From: Astropecten irregularis | Lineage: Eukaryota > Echinodermata > Asteroidea > Paxillosida > Astropectinidae | DNA: 64,000 nucleotides | Direction: 5' to 3' | NCBI GenBank assembly: GCA_963971285.1 | Contig: OZ020250.1 | Coordinates: 10,090,499-10,154,498 of the forward strand | In this document: piece by piece, positions 1-13,200 of the stretch | Position numbering within the stretch: position 1 is the stretch's first letter | How the letters are laid out: the number at the start of each line of letters is the position of its first letter | Program-made: the position numbers and the translations under genes | The notes under the pieces: generated by a model | What the model saw: only the letters and a program-made list of their open reading frames with translations | What the model was told of the DNA's origin: nothing | Databases searched by the model: none

Positions 1-344
1 AAAAGGGACAATTCAAAAACACGACAGAAAGCAATGACATGGGGGAGAAACATTCTTTCTGAACAGCAGATACTCATATATTTTGCAAGTTCCTTAGCAG
101 CCAGTTTTGCTTCTTCAGAGCAGACGTTTACCTCTTTAGAATTCCTCAGATTTCTTGAACACCCAGGAATACAATGAGGACATAATGGAAGGAGGTACAC
201 AATGTCACATGCATACATCGCTGGGTCAGAGCAAGAAGGAATTATATTTGGCCATTTTGCCTTTTTGAGCAAATGGGCTTTGAAGTTTGATGCTCTTACC
301 AAAATTTGATAGTTCACTGAAATTAAATCATGCTTGTCACGTCG
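1..344 (-). CDS. Unrecognised open frame running off the left edge
   Basis: One minus-strand frame stays open for 114 codons from 344 to the edge of the window. It contains an ATG at about 211. The protein is cysteine-rich, with PLCPHCIPGC as a compact C..C/H..C cluster, then NVCSEEAKLAAKELAKYM and SICCSERMF. It does not resemble NUDT9H. It could be an exon of another gene, part of a transposase, or chance, and it lies inside the expected last introns of the TRPM2-like gene. I do not recognise the family. Confidence 0.35.
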
Positions 345-1061
345 CTACCTGCATACAATAGTTTATTTCTATTCACTGAATAAGTGCCTTTGTCCCTTTT
401 ATTTAGAAATATAACGTAGATAATGTTAAAAGTCCCTTTAACAGTTATGAATGACACAGCACATAAAGTAAAAAGGGTTCAAGTGCTTATGAGTCCTTTT
501 ATCAACCTATTTTTCCAAGTCTCCTATCATTGTACAAGGCTTCTGTGCTTTTAAGTCCTTTTGATTTATTTTAGATGAAGGTTCTTCAACCTCTCACAGT
601 GATTTTACGGGAAAGCGTTCCTATAAGACCTTTTGCACGAAGCTCTTACCTTCTCCTGCAAAAGCCTTTTTAGTAAGTGTTAATTGTTAGTTAATTTGAC
701 TAACTCATGAAAACAAATACACTTAAGGCGATTGTCTCATCTGCAGTCATTTGCAACAAAAAAGTGGAAATGGAAAAAAAATGCTCAGAAGTCCTACTTG
801 CTGTAAGATATTTAAATCTTGTTTCACTCAGTTTTATTTGTTCTCCTTTAAATAACACCATACAATTAAAGTCTGCAAATATGCAAATATGCAAATGTGG
901 ATATGCAAACAAATGCAAACAATTGTATAGAAGCAGCCACCAAACTACAGTGTAGTTTTCATATGTACTTAATATATTCAAGCCCAGGTGAATCAGGGAA
1001 CTGACTGAGGCAATAGTTCTATCTTGTATGCATGAACCTAAAGGAGTATCTTCGTCATTAC
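345..1061. other. Intron sequence, nothing recognised
   Basis: This is AT-rich sequence within the TRPM2-like gene. A short run of 'atgcaaatatgcaaat' type words lies near 880-925. No convincing exon or transposon end was seen. Confidence 0.5.
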
Positions 1062-1216
1062 CTCCCATGGAACTTTATCATCTGGTACAGGAAATCTACG
1101 TATTGCTGTCCCTGGGTAGGGGCTTGAACGAGACTTCTGATGCAGAAATATCCCAAGCTCCTCTAAGGTTGTTGGAACTTTTCTTTCTTCTTCCACTTCA
1201 TCAAAATTATCCTTAT
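1062..1216 (-). CDS. TRPM2: TRPM2-like exon 26: first part of the NUDT9-homology domain
   Basis: This exon encodes the linker and the start of the NUDT9H domain: [20 protein letters not shown] followed by VPWE. The match to the SPYP..., RF.VPDEKVPWE start of NUDT9 and human TRPM2 NUDT9H is strong. The acceptor CAG before 1216 and the donor GTAATG after 1062 fit. The exon ends at the conserved VPWE position in phase 0. The catalytic Nudix box would be encoded by later exons, left of this window, so enzyme activity cannot be judged here. Confidence 0.93.
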
Positions 1217-4200
1217 CTGTCGGAAATAAAAAATCTCAAATTTAGAGGCCAAGACAAACAAAAACACCCAACCAGTTGTGAAATACTCAATCTGTGAACA
1301 ACAACTGTGCTAAACAGGGGAATGACTCAAATGATGTCATGTTGCTGGTGGCGATGTTTCGGATATAAAATTGCTTAACCTTCATAAGGCAACTGAAGAC
1401 TGGGTGCTGCAGTGCTATTTATGTGCTGGTGGCCTGCATCCATGCTCACCAGTCCGCAGCAGGTATCCTGTCTCCACTGACTGGTAACAAACACACTGCC
1501 CACCATTCCTAACTCTATAACCTTCACAGAAATCCTATGAGGACAGCCACAAGTTGCTAATTTCCTTTTTGATGGTGCTTGCAAAGTAGCTCTATCGCAC
1601 CTAGAGGGAGACCATAGCCTTCTGACCCGGACCACCCTCTCCCACACCAAGATAGTTGAGTTGGACTTGCAATCCACATACTTTCTCTATGAGGGAGCCT
1701 TCTATGAGCAAACAGATCAGGCATCCCCAACCTGTACAGTGCATGTGTTTGAGGAGGAAGCCCTGCTAAACTGAACACCAGAATACTCTCCCTCTGAGTG
1801 GAAGTGGTATGTGTAGAAGTGGTATGTCCATAACACTTTTGTTGTTGCACCTTGTGACCAGAATGAGAAGCCACTGGCCAACCTGAACACCCACAAGCCC
1901 AGCATACGATTTACTATAGAACTTGGTAAACTAGAACTTAGAACTTAGAAAAATACACACACTGATCAACACTTGGTGTACATCCTTCCCCCCCCCCACA
2001 AGGTTGTGAAATGTGGGATTGTCAAGTGCCTACACGACATCGCCTCATGCCACGTCACCACACCATGCTGCATATCCACAGAGAGATGACATGTAAATCC
2101 TGGCCTCTCAGCAAATGGTTACCTGCACCACTTAATCCATCGTCCATCCAGGCCTGCAACCAGCACCAATACCAAACCAAAGGAATAAAAGTCCTTCACG
2201 TTTACCGTAAGCAAAGTTTTGTTAATGGTAACGGATTCCATGAAAATGGGCCCAGGTCTGTGGTAGGTGAGCAGGCTGGTTAATACCTTCCCAATTGGAG
2301 CAGCACTGATACATCAGAAGTGCCAAAGAGACAATCCACATCCGCCTCTGTGAACAACCTCAATCAACCATAGCAGTGGCATCCAACACGACATTGTGTG
2401 ACTTCGATTAATTTTATGCCCAGGTTCAACTACCGCTGAAACAACTGTACTATTCCTAAAATAAGGTTTCTAATCACAGGGAGTTGGTCCTTTAGAAATC
2501 AGTCAATCTACCTTGTCTGGGCATAATCTGCTTGAGTTCAGGGGGTCCATCTGCATATCCTAGTTTGTTGCCATGTAATGCCATTATCACCCAGTCAATG
2601 GCTTGATTTGTCCTTTCCATCTAATGGATGAGCAAAAAGGAAGAAAAGGCCTGGTTAATGCAAAGTCAAACACGCACACATATACCAGATGTGTTGATAG
2701 TGTAGCTGAATACAGACAATATTAGTACTGTCCTCACAAAAATTCAATCAATTAAACAAATGCAATCTGGCAACACAAAAAGAGGATAGTGGCATAAATC
2801 CATGAACAGATATATATGTGCAACATATTAATAAAAAAAAGGCTTTCAAATAGAGTATAATGTGTTTTTGTCCTTGTTGAAATCAGGGAAAACTAAAGGA
2901 GAATTTTATTGTGCAGGTTAGACATACTAATGCAATGGTGTCAACAGGTCCTCAGACCTGGAAGATGACCCTCTAGCTGGACCATACTTTCATATGTATA
3001 TATATGTACATATATATATACATACATCTAAAATTCCGTTTCTGGTTTCGAATCCCACGAAGTGCCACAAATTGATACATTTTAGCATTCGTATCTGAAT
3101 CGTAACCAGTTCTCGAAGCTCTAAAGTGTTTCATATTTATTCGTATTCAATTCTTTTACAGGCATTGCATACGTTTGGTAATAAATTTATGGCAATAAAA
3201 ACTTACTTGGTTAGAAGTACAGCTGCTTTAGATAGTATAATGCATATTGAGAAACGTTCAATTCGAAGTACCGCGGTTATGGAAAAATATGTCACTTTTT
3301 ATCTCCAAAAATTATGAATCTGAGAAGCGTTATGGCCGTAACGCTTCTCAGCTATTGACTAACTGTTCTCTGGCGTGAAATAACCGCTCTAGTTTGTCGC
3401 CCAAATCTCAAAAACGCTACCACCTTTTGAATTGAAACTGTCACAGGTTAGTTTTATGGTATATATATACAATTATATTGGTTTGAAACAAACAGTAGGC
3501 TCAAATTACCAAACGTATGCAATCCCTTTAATTCTTTTCAATTCTTGAGCAGGTTATTGCCATGTATGTCCATGTACCGCCTAATATACCACTGAAATGG
3601 TAAAAAAAAAGGTCAAAGATCAAAATGCCACTTTTACTCTTTTGAGCATCTGCAAATAAATAAAATAGCAGTCCTGATTCAATCTCTGGGACCTCATGAA
3701 AAAAAAACAATAAGAAATTCTGTCTCCATAAAAAAAACAGACCGGAACAGATTTGCCATGCCATCACTTTGGAAGTATCGATGGAAAACTCGTAAATTAC
3801 TCCCTGTCAGAGTCTTTATACCTCAGAGAGTCTAACTAAGGGGATATTCCTGATTTTGTTCCATTGGGTCACATAATGGTCTTTAATACCTGGTCTTCCA
3901 GCCTGTTGAGTCTTTCTTCCAAAGCTCGTTCTCCCAACAAGCCTAGGGCTCTAGAGGGCACTCCAGTCTCTGGATCAGCAAAGAGCTCATCCATCTTGCT
4001 CAACAAATCATCCACTCTGTACACAAATATATAATGTGTGCAATAACAAACAAACTAGCAAATAGTACATGTATATGATGAATCACACTGGCCAAGTGGT
4101 CTCTTTGAGCAAAACTCCAGATCTTACAGCGACATTTTTACACATTATTAATATTGTAATCAAAGTTGACAATATTCCCATACATTTGTGCACAGTCAAG

Positions 4201-7200
4201 CATGAGGGACACATTATCATAGACTTGTGCTCAATGAATCATAAATGCAAAATTGGTTACTTTTTCAAGAATGAAGTTGTTGGTCTGCTGAGCCACAAAG
4301 CAAACAATGTTTGGCTTTCCACCTATTGATGACTAGCTTGAACTTGTTATTCATGATTTTTTTGTCTGGGAGATAGAATTATACAAAACAGGCTTGCCCT
4401 TCACAGACATAATTCAGCACTGCATAATCAGTGCTTTTTTGCTGATTAACATCAAGCAAAGTGAAGGGCAAATCTAATTTGCATACCTTGAACTTACCTT
4501 TCACCTGTTGTCTTAACCTGTTCATTGATGTCCTGTGCTAGTAGAGCTTTCTCCTTGGCAATATATTCATCACTCTGAATAGTCTCCCACACTATAAATT
4601 GCTTCACCTTACTAGGTGCAATCCTCTGTTCTGTATTTACAAAGTCAAAAACATACAAAAATAGTGCAATATGCAAGGAAAACAATTCAACCACACTATC
4701 TCCATGCCAAGTCTATATACTAGCTGAATATCCTGCAAGATCATGAAACATAGTAGTGACTACAATGGAATGCCGCTATAATGAACACCTCTATACCAAA
4801 CATTTAGCTATACTGACCATTGTTCTTGGCTCCCAATTTGTATGTACAATATATAGGCATGCTGAACATTGTTCACTATAATGTACGACTACTATAAGGG
4901 CGCCCCTTTTTATAACTTTGGTTCTCATTTCTTGTTCACCTTGTGGGAGGGTCAATCGGTCGAAAAAAAAGAAAAGGTGGAAAAAAAAACCTGGCTGAAG
5001 AAAATGATGCTCATTGTATTCACTGTAATTGCGTTTGAATAGTTTTGTATTATTTCAGTGATCAAAAGTATAAAATTGTAGGCCTATTTGCAAAATAAAC
5101 AAAAAAGAATTCCCAGAATTTTTGGAGACAAATTTTGTCTCCAGAAATTCTGGGAATCCTTTTTTCCTTTTTTTTTAAAAATATTTTTTTCATATTATGC
5201 CATTCTGACAGGGTCAACGGCAAAAAAAAAAGTTTTTTTTTTCTTCGGTCGGAGCCCAAAATATGAGTCGGTCGGAAATGAGAACCACAGTATTAAAAAG
5301 GAGCACCCTAATGAATAATTTCTGTGTATCCCAGCCTGTTCATTATAGTGGCATTCCACTGTAGATACACTTTCCCATCATGGAAGGGAATATTTTTCTT
5401 GTTTCAACATGAAGGACTAAGCAATCTTTCTCCACACCTTCCCTATATCTTGTCTTGAAATAATCAAAAATTTTGAATTTTTTGAGTCATACAAATAAAG
5501 GGATCAATAGGTACATAAAGTCTTAAAAAGAAGCTGCAATTACACTTCATGGCTATTTGGGGTAAGACCATGATTAAAAAACATCTTAGGTTTTATTTTG
5601 TAAGTTAAGGTGACCAGACGTCCCTGATTTCCGGGGACAGTCCCCGATTTGACAATGCCGTCCCCGATGAAAAATTTTCCCTGAAAATGTCTCCAATTCG
5701 ACGAAATGCCCCCGAAAATTCTAATTGTCCTAAAAAAAAACTGAACACAAAATAATGCTGTGCTGAAGAAGATCCTTTCTTCAAAGAAGTATGTGAAGAC
5801 AACCGCTTAAGACATGTAAGTTTGTAACCCACTCATGTCAACTGGACAAGATGTCCATAGATGCCACCATTTTGCATGTAGACACTATCTGGATTCAAAA
5901 AAATTTCAAAATTATACCACTCCCCCAGGACACGGATCACTGTCCCCGTATCATCTCAACAAAATATGGTCACATTATTGTAAGTGCCATGAACTTAGAT
6001 TATAAACAGCCTGCCATCAGTAAGCCTGTCAGAACACAACCTCAGTGAAGTCTTACATCATCAGAGTCAAGACAACCATTTATATTCATGTCTAAATCTA
6101 TAACTGGAATCACAAAATGCTACCAATGAAATGCACTCTGAGGCTGTATAATTAATTGGAGTTTACAATGCTGACAGTGAACTTACTCATTTCTCCTGAT
6201 CTGTACTGTTGACATCCATGGAAACATTTCTGTATGATGAAACGTACCAGTAGGAAGATATGGGATATCATAATGAATGGAGGTACTAAAGGAGGTCGGC
6301 TGAAGTACTCGTGGATAAGATCATAACGTTGGAAACGCCAGTACACATCCGTGTTCTCTTGCACAGCTGAAAAGGTGTAACTTGGAGGAGAAACAAAACA
6401 AACAATAATTACTCTAGAGTCTTAACACTCACTCTCTGGATCACTTTCAAATCCACCAGGTGATATTGGGTAATTTTGGTGGATAAAGGTGGAAAACTCT
6501 GCACTGAAGCCAGCCGCCACCTACGGTACCGAGTGTGACTTGACTGCACCAAATACACACGTTGTATGTACGACATGCAGGCTTTCACTTCCTTAGATTT
6601 CACAGTGATCTCATGATCTTGCGATATCGCTGTGATTTTGACTCTCGGTGTCATATCCCGAGAGCCAAAATCTCACAATATTTTTGTAATCAAGTATGTG
6701 AAAAGTTTGTTTGGCAAAATGGACAAAAACCACAAGTGAAAAGTATGTATTGTACAGCCTACACTTTTGGGGTTGTTTAGCATAAGGCAAATGTTAGTCT
6801 ACTTTTTTCCTTTGATTCCGTCTACCAGATGGAAACACAATGCTGCCTGGTTTGTAATTGCAGCAACATTTTGAAGGTCTACATCAACCCACACACTAAG
6901 GCTAATATTCCAAAGTACAGCATAGCATTTGAGTGTCAAGGCAAATTCTGAGCACAATAATTGATCTAACTGTCATTTAATACATGTAGGCGTAATTCTT
7001 TGTTTGCTTGTAATCTTGATTTGGGTAAAATGTGTCTGTTGATTTTGAGTCTATCTGTTGCATTAAAGCAGATTCTTACTATGCTTTAATACTAGCATAC
7101 ATTTATATTACATATAGTTTCCGGAAACTCATTACCTGAACATGGCAATCAGTAGATTGAGAAGCAGCACATTACTCAGCATCATGTAGAAGAATAAGAG

Positions 7201-10200
7201 TATAACACCAATGGTAGAGGTGACAGGACAAGGGTATATGCCTGGTTGGATCTCAGTGCCATTAGCAGCAGCACATCCTACTGAACCTGGTATGAAATGG
7301 ATAAAACATATATTACACAATTTATTATGTATCTCATGGCCACACAATGACAAATAAATTTAATTTAATTATTAGTCTATACACCAAGCAAATCTATGAA
7401 TTGTGTCTATATCAATAAAACATTGCTTGAATAACATTCATAAATGGCAGCAGGTTCTATCCCATTATTGGATGTCATAATCACTATTAAATACACCAGA
7501 CAACACCTCTCATCACAAACCTATCCAATGCTGATTACATCACCTATGCCTCAATTTCTCTCTTGATTGGACTCAAGTGCCACATGCCAATAAGATCTGT
7601 CATCCTTAAAGTCAAGCATGAACTCTGGTACCGTAAATTTACATTCATCTCAGTCAACTGAAAAGAATAGCACCTCTCCTTGATCTTTAAGGACATGGTG
7701 AAAATGGGGTCAACAGTATTTACCGTCTTTCCATGCACAATATTTCAACTTTACCTAGAATATCATCGAGAAAAAGCTCTCCAAAAATCTGGAAGTAGGG
7801 TTTGTACAATACTCCTCTTAAGATGTCAACATAGGAAGGTGCATTTGGCTGGAGGATGGCCTGTGATGCAATACCAAAGGCCAAGAGAAATACCAACAGG
7901 ATACCAAGAAAAAACAGGAGATCAATCATCTGCAAGAAAAAGGACAAAATAAAAACAAGATTCAGATTGTGGCCAGGTCCATCAATGTAAACATAAAATA
8001 GTTACCGGTAACCTGAATGACGTCTTTGTCTGTGGTTGTGGCACTAGTCTATGAACCAATGACAACCTCTAAACTGACTAGAGTTTTTCATATCAGACTT
8101 GGATATCATCGTGCATGTGTATGATCGGACATGCAATTATTGGAAAAAGATTGATCAACAAGAACGTCAGTTCTCTGTGAGCATCCAAGCAAAATATCAA
8201 AGATCCAAATATTAACCATTCGCTGGATCATGATGAGCTTGGGTCCAAGGTTCTTGTGGATGGAGAAGATTTGGAGGATCCTAATGTAAAAGATGAGCAG
8301 GTCCAGTGACAGGATAATGCGGGCAACATCCAAGGTGGTTTCATTGAATCGGAGAGCAACTCCAATGCCAAACAGGATCAAGGTGGCAGTGTCAGCAATA
8401 TTCCAGTATTCTGAGATCCAAGACACAATTCGAATACGCCAACTGTGGGATTCTTCCTGTGCAATCTGGTACATGCCAAAGAACAAAAAAGTGGGTTTTT
8501 TAACCAGTAGCATAGGTGGGATAAATCATCATTCTGACCCCATTCCATGGTGTCAGAGGGGCAAAATAGGGGGGAAAAACGGGGGAGGAGTGAAAAAGCA
8601 TAAGCAAGAGAATACAATTAGTGACCATTAATTATGTTGCTATTAATGTGAATATCATCTATAAAGGACTACAAACTAAAGTGTTTATGAATCCTGTCAC
8701 ATGATTTGCCATTTTCTTATTTAGGCCTTTTAGACAGATATATAAATTGTTTTGTCTACATTTCAAATTGTATTTAAATGGCAGCAACACTTGAACTTAC
8801 CTGTCTCAACTCCTCCATGAACAATGATGCCACCCACACCCATAGGACAATTTCAGCTGGGGAGACGATCTTTGTGAAGTTAGCCAAGATAATGTAACTG
8901 AAGAGACCTAAAAAGCTTATGAAAGACACCTAGAGTTGAGACAAAGATAACATCAAATTATAAATAAATCTACAATGTTAGAAGGGCCTTGCATCTGCAT
9001 CCTAGTAACTTGCAAGATGAGACAACGTGTTGTATACAACACACACTATCAGTATGACTAATAAACAGGCCTTGTTTTCTCAACATGTCACTGTATACAA
9101 TACCCTGACCACCAAGCTGATCATTCTATACAGCTCTTCACCATATACACATGTACAAATTGAAAATAGTGTGCCCATGATTGCACATTTACAGTAATGT
9201 TTTTTTCTTAAAGGGCTTGTACAATATTGGTAACAAACCAAAACAGAAATGTTCAGAGATTTACGTATAAATTAATTGCTTAATTTTGACCAAAAAGTTA
9301 AACAGTTTTAAAAGTGTTATGGTAAAAAATAACAATGTGTACAACACTGTCATCCAATGGCAAAACAAAATCTCTAAAAATGGTAAAAGATGTGAATTCT
9401 TACACAGTTGAGCCGAAAGGTGATCTTGGGAGCATCATAAAATAATGTAAATCGTTGCCACCACGACAACTCCTTTCCACTGTCAATAATATCAATGTCT
9501 GCAGTTTCTTGATAATGCTGGGCGTTCTCTGGGTCATCATCCGGAGAAAATAGACTAAAATCAGACAAAACAAGACACAAAGGTAGTTTTACAAATAATA
9601 AACAAAATTTTTAAACTGAACCAGAACTGATGATAAGAGTAATACTTATTCCATGTATTTTATAACTGAAAGGCATCTGAATATATGGGCCTATAAATGA
9701 TCAATGCTCAAATCTTCTTACCTCTCTGGGTTGAAACTAAAGTACAGAGCCACAAACCAGCATTAATTGATTGCTATCAAAATCTCAAGATTGAAACTAT
9801 AGCTCTCAACCATTCTAATCAAATTTTGGATACTTAAACAATCTTTTAGACAACTCAAATGAAAGGTGCCTCTTATTCTGACCCATTAATGGAACGTGAC
9901 TTCATTTCAATGATCTTATTGCTTACTGTACTTCCTTAAACATTCAGATCTATAATACAAGACTACAGGGTTAGAATCACTCAAACGGCCAATACTAATG
10001 ATGTAGAGCTTTAAATGGGAAAAACCCAGGCCTTTTTGCCTTTTAATCTTATTAAGGTTCAAATAAAAACGCTTTTCATACAAAAATCCACTGATTCGGG
10101 CCTCAAGAAGAGGTGATATTCAACATGAAATGTGGTGCCCGTCGTCTGCAAGTCACCGTACAAAAAGCCACCATTTTCCGGCCTAAATCGGTACCCCCTG

Positions 10201-13200
10201 TGAAGTTGTGGCGTTTTTACAGAAAACTGCAATACGGAAGTACCCGGATGTGCTACCTTCCTGCAGCGAATTTGTGTGTACATACATCGGCGAACTGAGT
10301 GAAACGATGGTGTACTGGTAGGGTTTTGGTTGTAAAAATGCTACTGGACAAGAACTGGAGAAGTCTTTTTATTCAGTTCCTAACAATGGCAAGAAACCCA
10401 AGTTGTTTAAGAAGTGGCTGCAGCCATCAAAGTTGACAAGTTTCTGCAAACAGACTACAAATACAATCGTCACAATGTAATTTGCAGTGCTAGTACAGGC
10501 CAAAATCACCGGGTCAAAGGCGGCCAAAGGAAAATGCTGAAAGAACATGCTATTCTTTCGGTAAATCGACATCAAACAGCGGTAGCCACACGTGAAACAA
10601 CAGCTAAGAACATCGGCACATTAGAATCCAGAATTATAATTACATTTAAACAAAAGCAATTAATTAAGGTAAAAGTCTAGGTTTAAAGGGATTGCATACG
10701 TTTGGTAATTTGAGCCTACTGTTTGTTTCAAACCAATATAATTGTATATATATACCATAAAACTAACCTGTGAAAGTTTCAATTCAAAAGGTGGTAGCGT
10801 TTTTGAGATTTTGGCGACAAACTAGAGCGGTTATTTAACGCCAGAGAACAGTTAGTCAATAGCTGAGAAGCGTTACGTCCATAACGCTTCTCAGATTCAT
10901 AATTTTTGGAGATAAAAAGTGACATATTTTTCCATAACCGCGGTACTTCGAATTGAACGTTTCTCAATATGCATTATACTATCCAAAGCAGCTGTACTTC
11001 TCACCAAGTAAGTTTTTATTGCCATAAATTTTAAGAGTCATTACCAAACGCATGCAATGCCTTTAAAGGACCCTTCAATGCACATTGCACAGGGCTCCTT
11101 CTCTCAACTTACAGAGTTTTGCTGTTAGATGAAATAGGATTTAAGGTGATGTTTTCTGTAGTTTCCGGCTGCTCAGTTCGTACCACCTTCAGGCTTTCCC
11201 CAAGATTGTCACTCTCCAGATTATATGGCAAACCCTGTGACACACAACATTACAAACACATTTCACTCTATATGATTAAGAACCTTCATGAGAAAATCAA
11301 TGATAATATTTCTAACTATTAACATGGCACAATGCCCAGATGTTTAGGTTAAAGAATATGTCATAGGCAAACTTGACAATAACACATTACACATTGGCAG
11401 GCTTAATCAAGTCAAGTATCCTCCTGCAATTCTTGCTTTAAACATACCTGCTTGAGATTCAAGTCAGTCTCATTTCTTGGCTTCCACTCTGGAAAGGATT
11501 CTTCCTCTTGGCTCTCATCCTCTCTGAAGATGATGGTGCATGGAATGACGATGGGGAAAATCATGCACAACCACAACTAAAACAAACCAACAAAACACAT
11601 CAAATGATAGTGTTATATAGGGTAACATTTCAAGACTACTGTTTTTGTGATGAATATATTAGCAATAACATATTGAAAAACTTCCATCCTTCTTGACTTG
11701 TTTCCATTATGCTAAATATGATTCTAGAACTCCTCACATTACCATATATTTATTGTTTTCATCCGACAGTTTCCCATTCCAAATCTCTGTCAATAGATTC
11801 TGCACGCCAGAGTGGGCAATGAAGTTCTTGTTCTGGGCATGCTTGGCCAGACTGAGGCTGGTGGCCTTGCCCCAATTCTCTTGTTCTCGCACCAGCAGGA
11901 TAGAGGTGCGCTCAGGGTCATCATTATAACATTCATTCAGTACACCTATTGCTAACTCCTCATACTCACTGTGGAATAAGAAGGGACAAATTAAGAATAA
12001 AATGTGTGATGAAAGGATGATTAATGTATTTGTATTTAATTTCAGTTAATTAAAAATAATTTGGAGTTAATAAATATTGCCAAAAGGGAGTAACATAGCT
12101 TTCATATTCTAAACTTACTCTGCATGTTTCAACATATCAGCACTCTGGTCTGCATCATTTTCTCGCTCTGCCATGGTCTTGAGCACCATGCTGGCTGTCA
12201 GAGCAGCAGCTACTGCATCATTACCATCTTCCCACAACATCCGGGCCATCTCCGATCGATTTTGCATGATGGCCAAAAGAAAGAGTTCCCTTACTGGGCT
12301 CTGAAAATGCTCTTTCATTTCAGGGAGGGCATCTAATTAATAACAAAAATAATAATAGATACTGTACTTATGTCTTACTGGTACCCACAAAATAGGGACT
12401 TGCAGGCTTTGAACTTCATGAATCTTCTATTGTCATTGTTACTTTTGTATTGGGTTAGAAAAAAAACACAATACGAATAGGTATCAGGAAATAATGAGTG
12501 TATACTGGGCCTACACATCAATAGATTATGTTCTTCATATTGTTTCGTTCTCCAGATTAATTCATGTGTAATTACTTATTAGTTTGTAGCAGAATTTATG
12601 ATAATTATTAATTTTTTAGAAATTGTAAATTGTGATTCATTCTTTGTTTGTTTGCCATGGGTGTCCTTTGGACAGATGTATGCACGGTATAAATTCAGAA
12701 TTATTATAATTATTACATTGTATACATTTTGGAATTCAGCTTTGTCTAGAAATTGGTGATAGATGAAGATCTGACAGCCCAGGGAATTAGAGTCAAATAC
12801 CAAACATTGTGGCCCAGCAGCCAATTTCACGAAACTTCAAATGTTGTGTATGCAACATTTTGTTGCGTAACTTACGCAACATTTTCCTTCCTTTGGTTAC
12901 ACAAATTATGCATGCCCGTTTCATGAAACTTACGCAATATTTGTACGTTGTTTAAGTTATGCAACATTTCGTGAAATCGGCTACCGTACATCAAAATGGG
13001 CACAGATTCATAACTGAACTACTTTTAACAGATAATTTTCTGATTATTATGTTACGTGCATGCCTTTTCACTGATACAATCCATTACTTACCTCTCTTCC
13101 CTTGCAATGCTATGTCCTTTGTGCCCTCCCTGATGTGTGTACGAGTGACCACGTATCCTTTACCCACGCCGGTTTCTGAAGCCTCTACTGCTGAAATGAT

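Noticed and set aside
3040-3062. tRNA-like T-arm (GGTTTCGAATCCCACGA)
   Set aside because: No D-arm or acceptor stem upstream; not part of the nearby TTAA element; probably a chance match or SINE scrap.
5088-5318. Open frames over A/T runs inside the pogo-like element
   Set aside because: They read through a palindrome and homopolymers on both strands and have no domain; explained by the MITE.
8106-8216. Extension of the S4 exon into a longer minus-strand frame
   Set aside because: The donor at 8216 restores the family sequence into S5; the extension lacks similarity to TRPM channels.
10059-10298. Overlapping frames on both strands in a GC-richer patch
   Set aside because: No splice signals in a useful place and no known domain; the channel exons on either side join in frame without it.
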